A DNA stretch of 64,000 nt from Lytechinus pictus. Lineage: Eukaryota; Echinodermata; Echinoidea; Temnopleuroida; Toxopneustidae. Shown here one piece after another: positions 22,561-33,570 of this stretch. Under the pieces are notes generated by a model that saw nothing but the letters and a program-made list of their open reading frames with translations, was not told where the DNA came from and ran no database searches. Position numbers and translations under genes: made by a program. Location: assembly GCF_037042905.1 (NCBI RefSeq), contig NC_087258.1:3549001-3613000 (forward strand), read 5' to 3'. The stretch's first letter is position 1. Each line of letters begins with the position of its first letter.

Positions 22561-23682
22561 GAATCTTGATGAAGTGATGTGCTGCCACGGTCCACGACTC
22601 GACAATGATGTCTAATTCTGTCCATTTTTACTTTTGATTTTACGGGCATTTTCAATAGATTCTGAACGTTGCAGAAAGCGTATGCGAAGTGGATTCTAAC
22701 ATACGCTACTATCTGATCAAAGAGCTGCCGGCGCCATGTCAAACAAGTCACCGAGTTTCCCCCACACATAAACCGGAGACAGAGCTGCATGATCAAGGCA
22801 ACGGCAACTACGTGGACATGCAAGTGTCTATCACCCCTTCAGAAAGGCATATCTCCCTAAAACGCAAATCAATTTGCACAATTTGGGAAAATTCAACCGG
22901 TTAGGCTAAAGGCGTATTCAATCGCCGCTGCGCTTGTTGGCATTTTCTGTTTATGTAAGCATGTTTATAAAAAAAAAATCTCCTTATCATGCTTACATTT
23001 TCTGTTGGTTTGCCCTCGACAAAAGATCTGAGAAATTTCCGAGATTTGAAAAGAACAATTAAAAAGAGGTTTTCGACCTTATTCTAAACTGTCATATAGA
23101 ATTAGAGGGTTTTCATAATCCCTTCTCTCTTTTTTTTCAAGTATATATTTTTCTATATTTTGTCCTATTACATGCATTATGAATGCGTTGTCCAGTCTAT
23201 TGGCCCGCCAGTATCCTAATTGCTCGTTAACTTATGGAATTATCTTTCCCAGGCGATCGCTTATTTTGAGTACGCTAGCAATACCCATAACATATTAATA
23301 GATGGTATTCTTTTAAATATTCGATTCCCTTTTTTGATTTGTTAATTTGTTTGCCACAAAATTATCAAAACGGTATTTAAAGAGCCTTTTAGAAAGCATT
23401 GTGTAATTTATGAAATGAATATTGAATCCTAGTTTTGAAGAGCACCATGAGACATTTAGTAAACACATCCCCCAACGCGTAGATAACGAGAAAGGAAAAA
23501 AAGAATATTACAGTTTCTAATACCAAGAATTGAAAAAGAAGACATAGATTAATGAATAAGGCTTCGTAGACCAATTCAATATCAATTTCCAACTCCAATG
23601 CACTCGCGCCTTTGTCTGTATTTGTATCTCAGTTAGAAGTACTTGTCTCGAACTGCTCTATGTTTTTAGAGACTCTCTATGC

Positions 23683-23685
<3 letters not shown>
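22561..23685. other. Non-coding, no feature recognised
   Basis: Short open frames on both strands around 22536-22904 lack motifs or good splice pairs. Otherwise AT-rich. Confidence 0.4.

Positions 23686-23714
<29 letters not shown>
23686..23714. repeat. (AT)n microsatellite
   Basis: About 14 AT units just left of the TIR element at 23753. A second AT/GT tract lies just right of it. Confidence 0.9.
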
Positions 23715-23718
<4 letters not shown>

Positions 23719-23891
23719 AATAGAAATAGTCTGCTTCGGCATAAGGAATAAAATAATCACAAAAGGTTTAGTAATGCCGTAGAAATAAAATCGTAGATTT
23801 TAAAAGGAGCATAGCTCTAAAAAATGAAAGGTAAAGTCACACTCTGGTATCACCTGCCTAATTCATTCCCCATAGACTCGTGTGTTAAATT

Positions 23892-24268
23892 GGCACTTTA
23901 AAAAATTCATAAAAAATAAGGATGAAATTCGGGGGTCGAATGTTTACTACCAGTGGATAGGATATATATCTGGCAATCCATATCTGACCAGAAAAGGGTC
24001 CCTCGACCGGCTCATTTTAAAAATAAATTGGCGTGTTTGAAGACACCGTTGGGGGGAGCAGATTCATCACCTCAAACAGCAAAATAGCCCTAATCCTTCC
24101 GCCAGTCAAAATATAGTCCAAAATTTGTGATATTTCTTCCCAATTTGGGAAAAGGAAGTTCAGTAATTACCAAAAATAGAATCAGTGTTAGATGGACAAT
24201 CATATGCATACAATTTGTCAATCAGCCATATCAAAAAAAAATAGCAATGGGTTGGCTCGAATGAATAT
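23892..24268 (+). repeat. Dispersed repeat, copy 2 of the ~370-bp family
   Basis: Matches 1389-1762 in order and orientation with moderate divergence. It is non-coding. Confidence 0.7.
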
Positions 24269-24304
24269 CTCTTGCTTTCCCAATGTTAATAGGCCCGTGT
24301 AGCC

Positions 24305-24463
24305 CTCTTCGTCAGTGCCCATGATGTGACAAAAAAGAGAATTCAAAATCCGTTTCTGAAACAGTCGTGAAAAAACAGACGTGAACAGACGTGTTTTTCG
24401 CGGCTGTTTCAGAAACGGATTTTGAATTCTCTTTTTTGTCACATCATGGGCACTGACGAAGAG
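24305..24463. repeat. Near-perfect long palindrome
   Basis: Arms 24305-24364 and 24404-24463 are inverted copies ('ctcttcgtcagtgcccatga' and its reverse complement) with about 60 matching positions. The spacer is roughly 39 bp and itself partly pairs. Transcripts would form a long hairpin. Confidence 0.85.
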
Positions 24464-24549
24464 TGTGACTTTACCTTTCATTTTTGATAGCTATGCTCCT
24501 TTTAAAATCTACGATTTTATTTCTACGGCATTTACTAAACCTTTTGTGA

Positions 24550-24550
24550 T

Positions 24551-24622
<72 letters not shown>
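24550..24622. repeat. (AT)n(GT)n(AT)n microsatellite
   Basis: Compound dinucleotide tract between the TIR element and SINE copy 2. Confidence 0.9.
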
Positions 24623-24624
<2 letters not shown>

Positions 24625-24625
<1 letters not shown>

Positions 24626-24890
24626 TCGGATCGGGGTCGCCCTAGCCACTAACCCGTCTCTGTGGTCTAGTGGTTAGGGCACCGGCGTTCAAAGCTGGGG
24701 GCCCGGGTTCGATTCCCGGCAGAGACATTTTTTCGGCATCACCAATTTTTCAAAAAGGGTAGATAGCTCTGGGGAACCTTGATTTAAGCTACGCCTACCA
24801 TTGTTCTCTTCATCCATTTCTTTCACACAATATTCAAATAAAAGAGTTGCCAAAGCTGTAGTACATGTATAACTTCACACATTTATATAT
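24625..24890 (+). repeat. tRNA-derived SINE, copy 2 (well preserved)
   Basis: Same family as 1020-1285, with head, 'cattttttcggcatcacc' junction and tail ending near 'gtacatgtataacttcacac'. It is inserted beside an AT/GT microsatellite. Confidence 0.85.
24656..24726 (+). repeat. Full tRNA-like cloverleaf within SINE copy 2
   Basis: Acceptor gtctctg pairs fully with cagagac, and the D arm is gtct/gggc. The anticodon stem is ccggc/gctgg with loop gttcaaa, the variable region is 4 nt and the T arm is ccggg-ttcgatt-cccgg. The loop would present UCA, which reads the UGA stop. Together with the attached tail, this argues for a SINE head rather than a working tRNA gene. The A and B boxes resemble tRNA-Glu. 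Confidence 0.7.
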
Positions 24891-26934
24891 ATATAGTATA
24901 TACATTATATATATTGTAGTAATGATCATGATCATTACCATGGGGTTAAGAAAGATACAATGTTGATAATGTTGATGTTTGTAAATGTTTGTAAAAATAT
25001 ATATAAATATTAAAACATTACGTTCACGACATTGATCGTATCGTGTTGTTAGAGGCATGACCTGTGTGCGTTAGTATTTTTTTTTTCAAAAGATATGATA
25101 GAGAAGAACAGTGATCATTTTTATTTCTATTACCCTGATAACCTAAAAATTGAGACAAAAATGCAGATTCGACCCGGAAATAAGAAAAAGATCTGGGTCT
25201 AGCTCTTTTTTTGTGTGTGTCATATATAGCATGTACCGGGTCATTTTACCCGGATTTTTGCGTCCTTCATATTTTGGGGATAAATCTGACACTAATTTTG
25301 CCAGGAAGAACAAAAGCGGTGCTACAGGGGGCAGGGGGTTCTCACCTCCATTAATTTGCAAGTTATGACAAAAAGAGGGGTGAAGGAAAATACATGTAGG
25401 AAAAACGGGAAAAGAGAGGCGAGAAGAGCGTTAAAAGCGAGATATCAATTGCATAAGTCTATTTTACCCATATAAGTCGTTTGTAAAAATGTTTTAGGTC
25501 ATGTTGTCCCCACTTATCAAAACGTCTTGGCATCAATCTTGAAGAAGACTGAAAATAATCACCCTCCCAAGAGACAGAACATCAAGGGCAATTGAGTCAG
25601 TAGATGACATCATGCCCGTAGACTCACGTCGAGTGTTAATTGACTATTCTAAATTACCACATTTCCTGGATATCCCAAGGTGAACCTCTTGAAGATGTGA
25701 TCAAACAAACACCAACATTTTCATCTAAATAGTTTTTTATCTCCAAACTCACGTGGGAAGGAAGAATGGTATAATATTGCCGAATAAGGTTATCCTCCTA
25801 CCTATCGGACACGTTTTATATCATTCTGTATTAATCAGATTCGGAAGTAAAACGAACAATTGATCAATGAAAGATGATATTAAGACAGATATTTCATAAC
25901 TCGATGAAGAGAGTTCCAACCAATGGTAAGTTTTGTTAAGTATAGAAGCGAAACTTAATTGTTTTAGTCATTATTTTTTAGTGATTCTTTTTCAAAAAAC
26001 GTAAGTCGTTCTATAGTTTCGCTCTATGAGAAACGAGTTCAATGATCAATGCTTAGAATGTAGTGAATTTCATATATTACTTCGCATGGAATAAAAGATA
26101 GATTGAAAGTAGCTGCAGTAAACGCGCATATAGACCTATTCCAGGTTTGTTTTATTAATAATCTGGGGGTTAGGAGAACTGTTTTATACTTAAAAAAGTC
26201 TATATAACAGATAATGGAATCCCTTGTCATCCCCCTCCTCAGTCCTCCTAAAGAGGTTGCACGCATGTTCAGATCCAACATCACCTAATACCTCAGGGAA
26301 ATACCCCTTTCTCTTGATTTATATTATGGCCTACACTTATGGCATTCACAAAGTATAGGTGATGGGCTCATAGGTGTATTTTTAACAAACGTGACTTTTT
26401 GACATTCTTATTTTATTTATAGAAGAGTGATTTATTTTCCGTGTTCTTCCCCCTCCCCATCCCCCCTCTCTCTATATATATATCTCTCTTACTCTCTCTG
26501 GTGCAATAAACTTGAACAGCCCTCATCAATGAAAAGAAGAAAAGTCAATATAAGCGGCTAGAAGTGAACACTGACGTAAACAGTGTTCATTTGGCCATAA
26601 CGTCCACGGAGTTTCACCCACTCCCAAAATGAAGTAGCGTAATTGTCCAGTACTTCAGTAAAGACTGATGGATGGTACGTCTTCACACGAAACTCTTCTT
26701 CAACCAGTTTCCCTCTTCAATTCATTTTGTCCATTCTTCAACATCAAGGCATCTCCCTGGATTGCGTCATCTGTATTTAAGAATTTCCTGAATCCAGTAT
26801 TTCGTAAGAGGGCAGACAAAATCGTTCCATAACGTATCTACTTTTAGATCTGCCTTTGCTTAAAAAAAAAGTATTTTCATAATGAGTTTGTTATTTTGAC
26901 TTTGATAGTTATTCAAAGTATCGTGGTTTGCTGT
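24891..26934. other. Non-coding, no feature recognised
   Basis: AT-rich, with an (AT)-rich patch near 24882-24910 and (CT)n/(TA)n near 26465-26500. No exon or terminal repeats were recognised. Confidence 0.4.
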
Positions 26935-27110
26935 CCATTAAAGGGGAAGTTTGTTGTAAAATTATCAGAAAAAATAATAAATATATTGTTGAAGGCTTGA
27001 GGAAAATCCATGAGAGATCAAGATGAGAGATCAAGAAAGTTATTTGAATCTTAAAATTTTGATTTATGCCGTCACATAAGAGCAGCTGCCCCATATAACA
27101 TACATTTTAA
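26935..27110 (+). repeat. Palindromic-MITE family, half copy
   Basis: Begins 'ccattaaaggggaagttt' and ends near 'agagcagctgccccatata', matching the layout of 3455-3830. It lies directly upstream of the full palindrome at 27211. Confidence 0.6.
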
Positions 27111-27210
27111 TTTTGTAATGGTTCGTGATGACTAAAATTTACTTCTTTCAGGGGCGGATGTGAAATAATTCGTCTGATTATATACTGAAGGTACAATAAA
27201 ACCCATTCTA

Positions 27211-27435
27211 AAACTTCACCCTGACAAAAACTTTATTAAAACAAAGCTGAAGAAATGATAAAAGTTATTATAATTTTGAATCGTTGATTTGTGACGTCAC
27301 AAATCAACGATTCAAAATTATAATAACTTTTTAAATCTTTGATGCTGGATTTCCCCAAACCTTCACCAATATATTTTATCATTTCTTCAGCTTTGTTTTA
27401 ATAAAGTTTTTGTCAGGGTGAACTTCCCATTTAAG
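27211..27435. mobile_element. Palindromic MITE with a CRE at its centre
   Basis: The two arms meet at GTGACGTCAC (27291-27300). The inner arms are perfect for about 45 bp ('aatcaacgattcaaaatta' and its reverse complement). The outer ends pair as 'ttcaccctgacaaaaactt' against its inverse at about 27400-27425, the left arm having lost about 50 bp. The right end reads 'gggtgaacttcccattta', as in the related copies at 4690-4862 and 39060-39310. Confidence 0.8.
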
Positions 27436-27810
27436 TATTTGGCATTTATCACCTAACCTCAATCTTTTCTTTATTTACAATCTGGGGTCCGTGTCATCAA
27501 AACATTGTTAAATTAAAAACATCATAATAGCAGCTAAAAGCTTTGAATATCAGTCGAGTCGATTGGACGATCATAAACTTGTTCAAGAAATTGTGCATTT
27601 GTTCTTACAACAAATCTGTATTGATCTCGTCTCTTCTGTCATTCCGTGCCTTTTTTTTCCGTGCCTTTTTTTTTTGTAGTCTTATTTATACAGGGAAGCA
27701 TTGTCAGCATTTTCAACGGCCCTGTCCGCATAACATACAATTTGTTATAATTAATATAATTGTATCAGTAATATTTACATAATCAATAGCACAATCACAT
27801 ATTCAAATAT
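27436..27810. other. Non-coding, no feature recognised
   Basis: AT-rich; the open frame from 27543 has no motif. Confidence 0.4.
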
Positions 27811-29387
27811 ATATACTCAACAAAAAAAGTAAGTCCCCCCTTAAACAAACATGAATAATTTCCGAACCAATGCGAGTTTTTAATATATTTTTACATGAGC
27901 GTGTAGGTAAATTTATAAGCTACCCTCTGAGTAAAAGTTACGGACGTATTTTACGTCATGCTTCAGTGAACACCGTCAGAAGGCAAAAATGTCACTTTTC
28001 AAAAGTCACAGGCCAAATATCATGACTTTGATTCCATTTTATTGGAACTAATTCCACATTCTCATCATGAAAAATAGTCAGAAGGCTTGTAAAAGGTACT
28101 TTCTAAAAGACGATACAACTTTTTTGGCTAATTTTCACGGTTGAATAAACACAAGTCCGAATTTGCTATAATCGGATTTTTTACACATTTCTTAAAAAAA
28201 ATGATCGAATATGATGACAGTTATTTTTGGGAAGAGTATCTTCAACAATATTCATCGTTTCACGGTTCAATGAACATTTATTGAAAACAAAAAATACGAT
28301 TTTCAAATATCATAAGCAAGTATTGTTTAATTTTGGTAACTGAAAATGATCTTTTCTCAACTTTTTCGTTTTGTTCATGACCAATTAACATGCTTCAATG
28401 ATTCACAGGCGTTTAATTAAACATTCGCGCTTGAATGAACATGTGGAATGTGATTAGCTCTTTTTTATGTCATTGGAAAAAATGCAATTTGTAACTATGG
28501 ATATCTGTCACAAACCTCCTTGCATAGTTCATTTGATTTGATTTTTATGAAAATCCCGATGTTTAATGCATCAGTGAGCACACTATATTCGAAAAGTATG
28601 CAAATGAGAAGAAAGTTCAAGGCCTTGGCCCCACTCTGTGCCGTATCGAGTGGTTATTTTGGTGTGCGCGCCTTTTGGATAGTGTTACTCTGAAGCCATT
28701 TGCGAAGTTTCATGAAATAATTGTTGGCAGAAGTAACAAATACCGTCTATAAAACAACCCCTCATTTCAAATTTGTTAAAATTTTGACTTCCTCTCTCAT
28801 AGACATTGTGTACATTATGGGTGCATATGTTTCAGAATAAGTAACCCCTTATTCAATATGGTGGAACTTTTTTTCAAGGCTGTCTTTCGCAATGTCATTT
28901 AGCAGTAATGTTTATCAACCTATGGGCAGAATTCTGTGTAAAAATGAAATCGATTTGTTTATTTATGGATGAGTGAGCACGCATCAAAGTGGGAAAAGGG
29001 GTATTTTCAATGTCACAGACTCATTTTAAAGGGTAATAAAGTGAATATTGGGGGAAAATTCAGTTTCAAATGTGACTTTAATTGCTGTTGTTTTTATCAT
29101 CCATCATTTCTATCACCAACACTTTCCGAACTTTTAAAATTTTCATGGTTGAGCGAGCACATTCGAAAAATTAGGAATGAATACTCTTTATACTGCATAA
29201 ATGTAGTCTTTTCCTAACAATTTCTCAGGATCAGTTTAATTTATGGCCAATCGGTGGTGGATCCAGAATTTCAAAATGGGAGAGGGGCCTATAATCGGGG
29301 GAACCACCAACATTTTCAAATTTTAACATGATCTAACAAGTTGTAGAGGATACTACCATAAACCCCTATGATGATACGTCACAATAC

Positions 29388-29545
29388 CGGGGCCGCGGAA
29401 CGGTTTTCAAAGTGGGGGGGGGGGGACTGACCATGCAAAAAATCACAATCGTATGGTAATTTTTACATTTGTGTACATGCTTTTGGAAAAAAGTGGGGGG
29501 CTGAACCCCTCCCTCCCCCCCCCCCCCGCTTCCGCGGCCCCTGCA
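29388..29545. mobile_element. GC-rich MITE nested in the 2.35-kb element
   Basis: The left end ggggccgcgga and the right end tccgcggcccctg are inverted. 'caatac' lies on both outer sides and may be the target duplication. Poly-G and poly-C runs flank the core. Confidence 0.55.
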
Positions 29546-30060
29546 ATACATTGTACTCACTCAACCATAAACATACGATATCAAAATTGTGTGTGGAGTG
29601 GCTAAATGATGGATAGTAAAACAGCATTAACACCATAAAATTCACCCAAAAACAACTTTTGCCCAACTTTGTATTTGCACAATCTGAAAAAAAACGACTC
29701 TTGTGACTTTCAAAAATGGTAATTTTTAATTCAATCTTTATTTACTCATGCATGACCCAACCGATCAATCTCATTTTCCACCACTCCCTCCCCCCCCCCC
29801 CCCCCGCTTCCGCGGCCCCTGCAATACATTGTACTCACTCAACCATAAACATACGATATCAAAATTGTGTGTGGAGTGGCTAAATGATGGATAGTAAAAC
29901 AGCATTAACACCATAAAATTCACCCAAAAACAACTTTTGCCCAACTTTGTATTTGCACAATCTGAAAAAACGACTCTTGTGACTTTCAAAAATGGTAATT
30001 TTTAATTCAATCTTTATTTACTCATGCATGACCCAACCGATCAATCTCATTTTCCACCAG
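29511..30060. repeat. Tandem duplication of a ~277-bp unit
   Basis: The unit running from the poly-C and 'gcttccgcggcccctgcaat' to 'ctcattttccacca' occurs twice, at about 29511-29786 and 29787-30060. By eye the copies differ only in homopolymer lengths (C-run and an A-run of 8 against 6). Such identity means a very recent duplication or an assembly artefact. Confidence 0.85.
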
Positions 30061-30170
30061 GAGTTGCTTAATGAGTGTAGAAAACCACCTACGAAATATC
30101 ATATCTCAAAATAATTCCGTTCAAAAGTTACAGCAATTTGATTTAGGGGGGACTTACTTTTTTCTTTATA

Positions 30171-30782
30171 AATATGGGACCGAAAAGAATTGAAAAAAAA
30201 ACTAACAAACAAAAATTATCCATTAAAATCTGAACAATGAATCAATTGTTTTTTTAAATAAACGAAAACCTCTAAACAAACCCCAAAAACGATTTTGAAA
30301 AAAAGGAAAATAAATCAAGACATATGAATTCCGTTCTAATCAAATAATAAAAAAAAATAATAGTATCAAATTATAACACATTTATTTTCTAATTAAACCA
30401 GGCTTTAAACTGATTATTTTCCTTCGTATACTTTGATTAATTCAAATACGGAAAATCATAATTTTCTTTAATTGTGATTATCAAATCCATATCCTAACCC
30501 ATATACTTGAATGAATGCAATCTCTGTTTATACCCAGTATGAATTCATATATGCGCTTTTAAACTATAAACCTAGGCCACACTAAACTATATATTTATAT
30601 ATATTGAAATAAAAAGCCATGTATATCCGTTTTTTTAATTTATTAAGAAAAAATTTAAATAATTATTTACCATGTTCATAGAATTAACCAAGTAAGCGAA
30701 AAAAAAAATGTTAAAAAGGTAATGTATTCACAATATTTCAAAATCTGTAAACATAGCTCTGTTCTTTTAATGGTATTTGATA
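30171..30782. other. AT-rich non-coding stretch
   Basis: Very A/T-rich with many A-runs. No gene or repeat ends are visible. Confidence 0.5.
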
Positions 30783-30790
30783 CATGTAGG

Positions 30791-30946
30791 CACTGGCGTA
30801 CCTAGGATTTTCCAGGATTTTCGTCAGGGGGGGGGGGCAAAAAGGTCTTTCAAGCTCGTCAGGGGGGCAGAGATACATGCATGGGTGGTGGCTCGTCAGG
30901 GGGGGCAGACTGCCCCTCTGCCCCCCCCCCCGTAGGTACGCTAGTG
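30791..30946. mobile_element. 156-bp hAT-like MITE
   Basis: The inverted ends are CACTGGCGTACCTA and the reverse complement of CACTAGCGTACCTA. The flanks catgtagg (30783-30790) and catgtagt (30947-30954) form an 8-bp target duplication with one mismatch. The interior is G- and C-run rich. Confidence 0.8.
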
Positions 30947-30954
30947 CATGTAGT

Positions 30955-31559
30955 TGAAATTCTCAAAATCATACAGAGAATTGTTACATAGTCATCTACC
31001 AAATCTATTAATTGACTGTTGTTAAAAGAGAATGTTCAGTTGAGAGAAATGTCATCGTCAACATATTGAAATACTGAATTTATAAGTTCTATGCGTAAAA
31101 AAAAACCTATAAGGACTTTAAAATCTAGGGAAAGTTACAGGTTGTCCGAAGAGTGAAAGCGATAAAATAATACCCGAACTGTGGTTTGTTACGTATTTTG
31201 ATCAGTTAGGTTTATTTGGAATTAAATGTAATTACATACACAAATTGAATTGAATTGAATTGAACAGTGCATCAAAAAGATATAAAACTATACATTAACA
31301 CAATAATATCTTCTGCATTAACTCTTACACCTTGAAATTCACAGTTCATAATTGATGAGTATGACTGTTAAGTGGCTGTTGCTCCCCCCCCCCCCCCCCT
31401 AATTCTAGAATTAGGTGTGTAATCATTATAGAATTTACAGTTTTGAAATCAATTATCGTAGAAGAAACAGAAGAGATAGATGTACACGACAAAGTGAAAG
31501 GAGGTTGGATAGAAGAAAAGGGTGAAAAAAACCTTTAGGACAGCATAATGCTCAGCAAG
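30955..31559. other. Non-coding, no feature recognised
   Basis: Contains a poly-C run near 31385-31399 and 'aattgaattgaattgaa' near 31247-31263. No gene seen. Confidence 0.4.
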
Positions 31560-32290
31560 ACAGTAGCAATCATAATGAGAATCTCATCAATATTTCAATC
31601 GGATGTACATTCAATATCAGGTATCTTTTAGCTACATGATTTCGGTTTCATATAATTCACCATGTTAATTGTCAAACCAAATGTAATTACTTCATATCTA
31701 CCGTTGATTACAATGAAGAAAAAGTCTGTCGAAAACAACTCCCAATGAATAAACGTTAGATTTAAGACATTAAAATGAACAATCAGGCAATATTTTATAC
31801 TCTGTATGTTTATTTTCACAGATTTATAACTTTACATCTACCACTGATTACAGAGGAGATGAGATTTTCGAGATCGGCGGTTTTAATAAGCTTCTAGATC
31901 AAATGCCTTACAAAATGACACAATTATCACCATCATTATATTCATCATCGTAATAGTCGCTATCATTGCCCTTTTCGTCATCATTGTTATAATCAGAATC
32001 ATCAAATTTATTAGAATTGTCTTCATCATCATCATCATCATCACTTGCATCACCATCATCATCACTTACATCAACATCATAATCTTCATCACTTACGTCA
32101 TCATCATCATCATCATAATAATCATCACCATTATCATCATAGTCCCCTTCTTAATTACTGTACCATAATCATCATTAAGCTATAATTGTATTGATCGTCA
32201 TCCTCATAATAATCATCGGAGGAAGAAGATGAAGATGACAAAAAAAAAGAAAAAGAAGGAGGAGGAGGAGAAGAAGAAGAAGAAGAAGGG
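31560..32290. repeat. Long dispersed repeat, inverted relative to 50400-51520
   Basis: Reading forward here matches reading backward across 51520-50400. Shared words: 'atttcaatcggatgta', 'catgatttcggtttcat', 'gacagactttttcttcatt' in reverse, 'attcattgggagttg' in reverse, and 'catcttcattttcttcctcc' in reverse near the far end. The middle is an ATC/GAT-rich microsatellite (about 31920-32135) and the end a GAA/GGA tract (32218-32290). Divergence is moderate. Confidence 0.75.
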
Positions 32291-32334
32291 GCTTATTTTG
32301 GTCCATTACATGCATTTCGAATCAAACTTTCCAT

Positions 32335-32380
32335 GTAGGCATGCGTGCGGATGTGTGTGTGCGTGTGTGTGTGTGTGGGT
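32335..32380. repeat. (TG)n microsatellite
   Basis: Short TG/CG dinucleotide tract; open frames across it are artefacts. Confidence 0.7.
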
Positions 32381-32879
32381 CTCAGTCCCGGTGGGTTGAG
32401 AAATATGTGTATATGGCTTCGGGTAGAGTTATGGTTGGTGTTTGTGAGTATTTGCGTGTACATGACGAGGGATGGATGTGTGTTGGCGTACATGTGTGAC
32501 GTGATAGCAGGGAAAAACAAAACAAACTCCGAATTGTGCCAGCATATCATGTTTTTTGTGGTTTCATCTTCAATTCCGATAAGTTTTCAAATCTGACAAC
32601 ACTTTCCTTGGTAGAAGCAGAGATATAAGACTGTTACTATTGAAATTCCAGATTATGGCTTTTTTTTGGTCAGCGCTGATGACTTTCAACAATATTTCTA
32701 GGAAGCGGTTTAGTGACCTTAAAAAAAAAAAAATATTTAAGGTGAAAAAAAAATGAACAATTAGTGGTCCCATGGTCAGTTTCATGCTAGACATGTATAA
32801 AAACGACACAAACATGACAAAAAAGGAAATTATGTATTCTTTTCTCATTCAACTAATCCTTTTTCTTATGTTATTACAT

Positions 32880-33260
32880 AAAATCATTTTTTTTTTCATT
32901 TTTTCATACTTGTGTGAATAATATGTCTGCCTTATAATAAAATAAGTTGCAGCAATAAATATCTAATGCACTAAATCAGTTGTCTATCCAATTTTTCTAG
33001 TTCTTGGAGGAAAAAAATTGAAAAAACCTTATTTCATATAATAAAATACAAAAGAACAAGTGGGGACGTGACATCATCAGCCCACCTAATGAATATTCAT
33101 GACGACTGTTTTCACAAAATATTGCTAAATTTAAAATTCAATAACTTTGCTATATGTTATCCGATTTTGATGAATTTTTTGGCATTTTGCTCAGTGAATT
33201 CTACTCTTTTTATTAAGCAATAAATAATTTCAGCCCGGACCATCCCTTTAAATTTGCGGA
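32880..33260 (+). repeat. Dispersed repeat family B, copy 2
   Basis: Matches 5981-6330 and ends with 'cagcccggaccatccctt' at about 33233-33250. Confidence 0.6.
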
Positions 33261-33339
33261 TATTTTATGTATTTAGACACAAAAATTAAACATTATATGA
33301 ACAGTTTTTGTAATTTGGAGAAACATGCATTTCTTACTA

Positions 33340-33570
33340 AAAAAATAAACACCAGCGCAAAGTGCGAGCTGACATCATTAACAAAATGACCTGGAAAAAA
33401 GGATATAAGGAGGACTCCTGAATAGGATACATATCTCACCAATCTAATAATGCAAAAGCGAAGCGCGAGCTGATTTTTGTTTAAGTATTCCGACTTGAAA
33501 ACTGGACATTCTAAGAACTCCGGGGATTTTACTAAACAATAATTGTTTTGAGCGCAAAGCGCACGCCATT
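33340..33570. repeat. Array of GCGC/AAGCGC words
   Basis: 'gcgcaaagtgcgagct', 'gcgaagcgcgagct' and 'gcgcaaagcgcacgc' occur at roughly 90-bp spacing in AT-rich sequence. Complementary words recur at 43140-43586. Confidence 0.5.

Larger units (their letters stand above)
23753..24552. mobile_element. 800-bp element with ~93-bp near-identical inverted ends
   Basis: The left end 23753-23846 ('ataatcacaaaaggttta', 'aaaatcgtagattttaaaag') is repeated in inverted orientation at 24460-24552 with only a few differences. Between them lie a copy of the 370-bp dispersed repeat (23892-24268) and a near-perfect palindrome (24305-24463). (AT)n tracts abut both sides, so a target duplication cannot be read. 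No transposase is present, so it is non-autonomous. Confidence 0.75.
27811..30170. mobile_element. ~2.35-kb TIR element
   Basis: The left end 'aaaaaaagtaagtcccccc' (27822-27840) is matched inverted by 'ggggggacttactttttt' (30145-30162), and the next bases also agree (ttaaa against tttag). No transposase frame is visible; the longest frame is 82 codons. It contains a G/C-rich MITE (29388-29545) and a tandem duplication. Confidence 0.65.

Noticed and set aside
31883-32065. Met/Ile-rich minus-strand frame
   Set aside because: It is the ATC/GAT microsatellite read in one frame.
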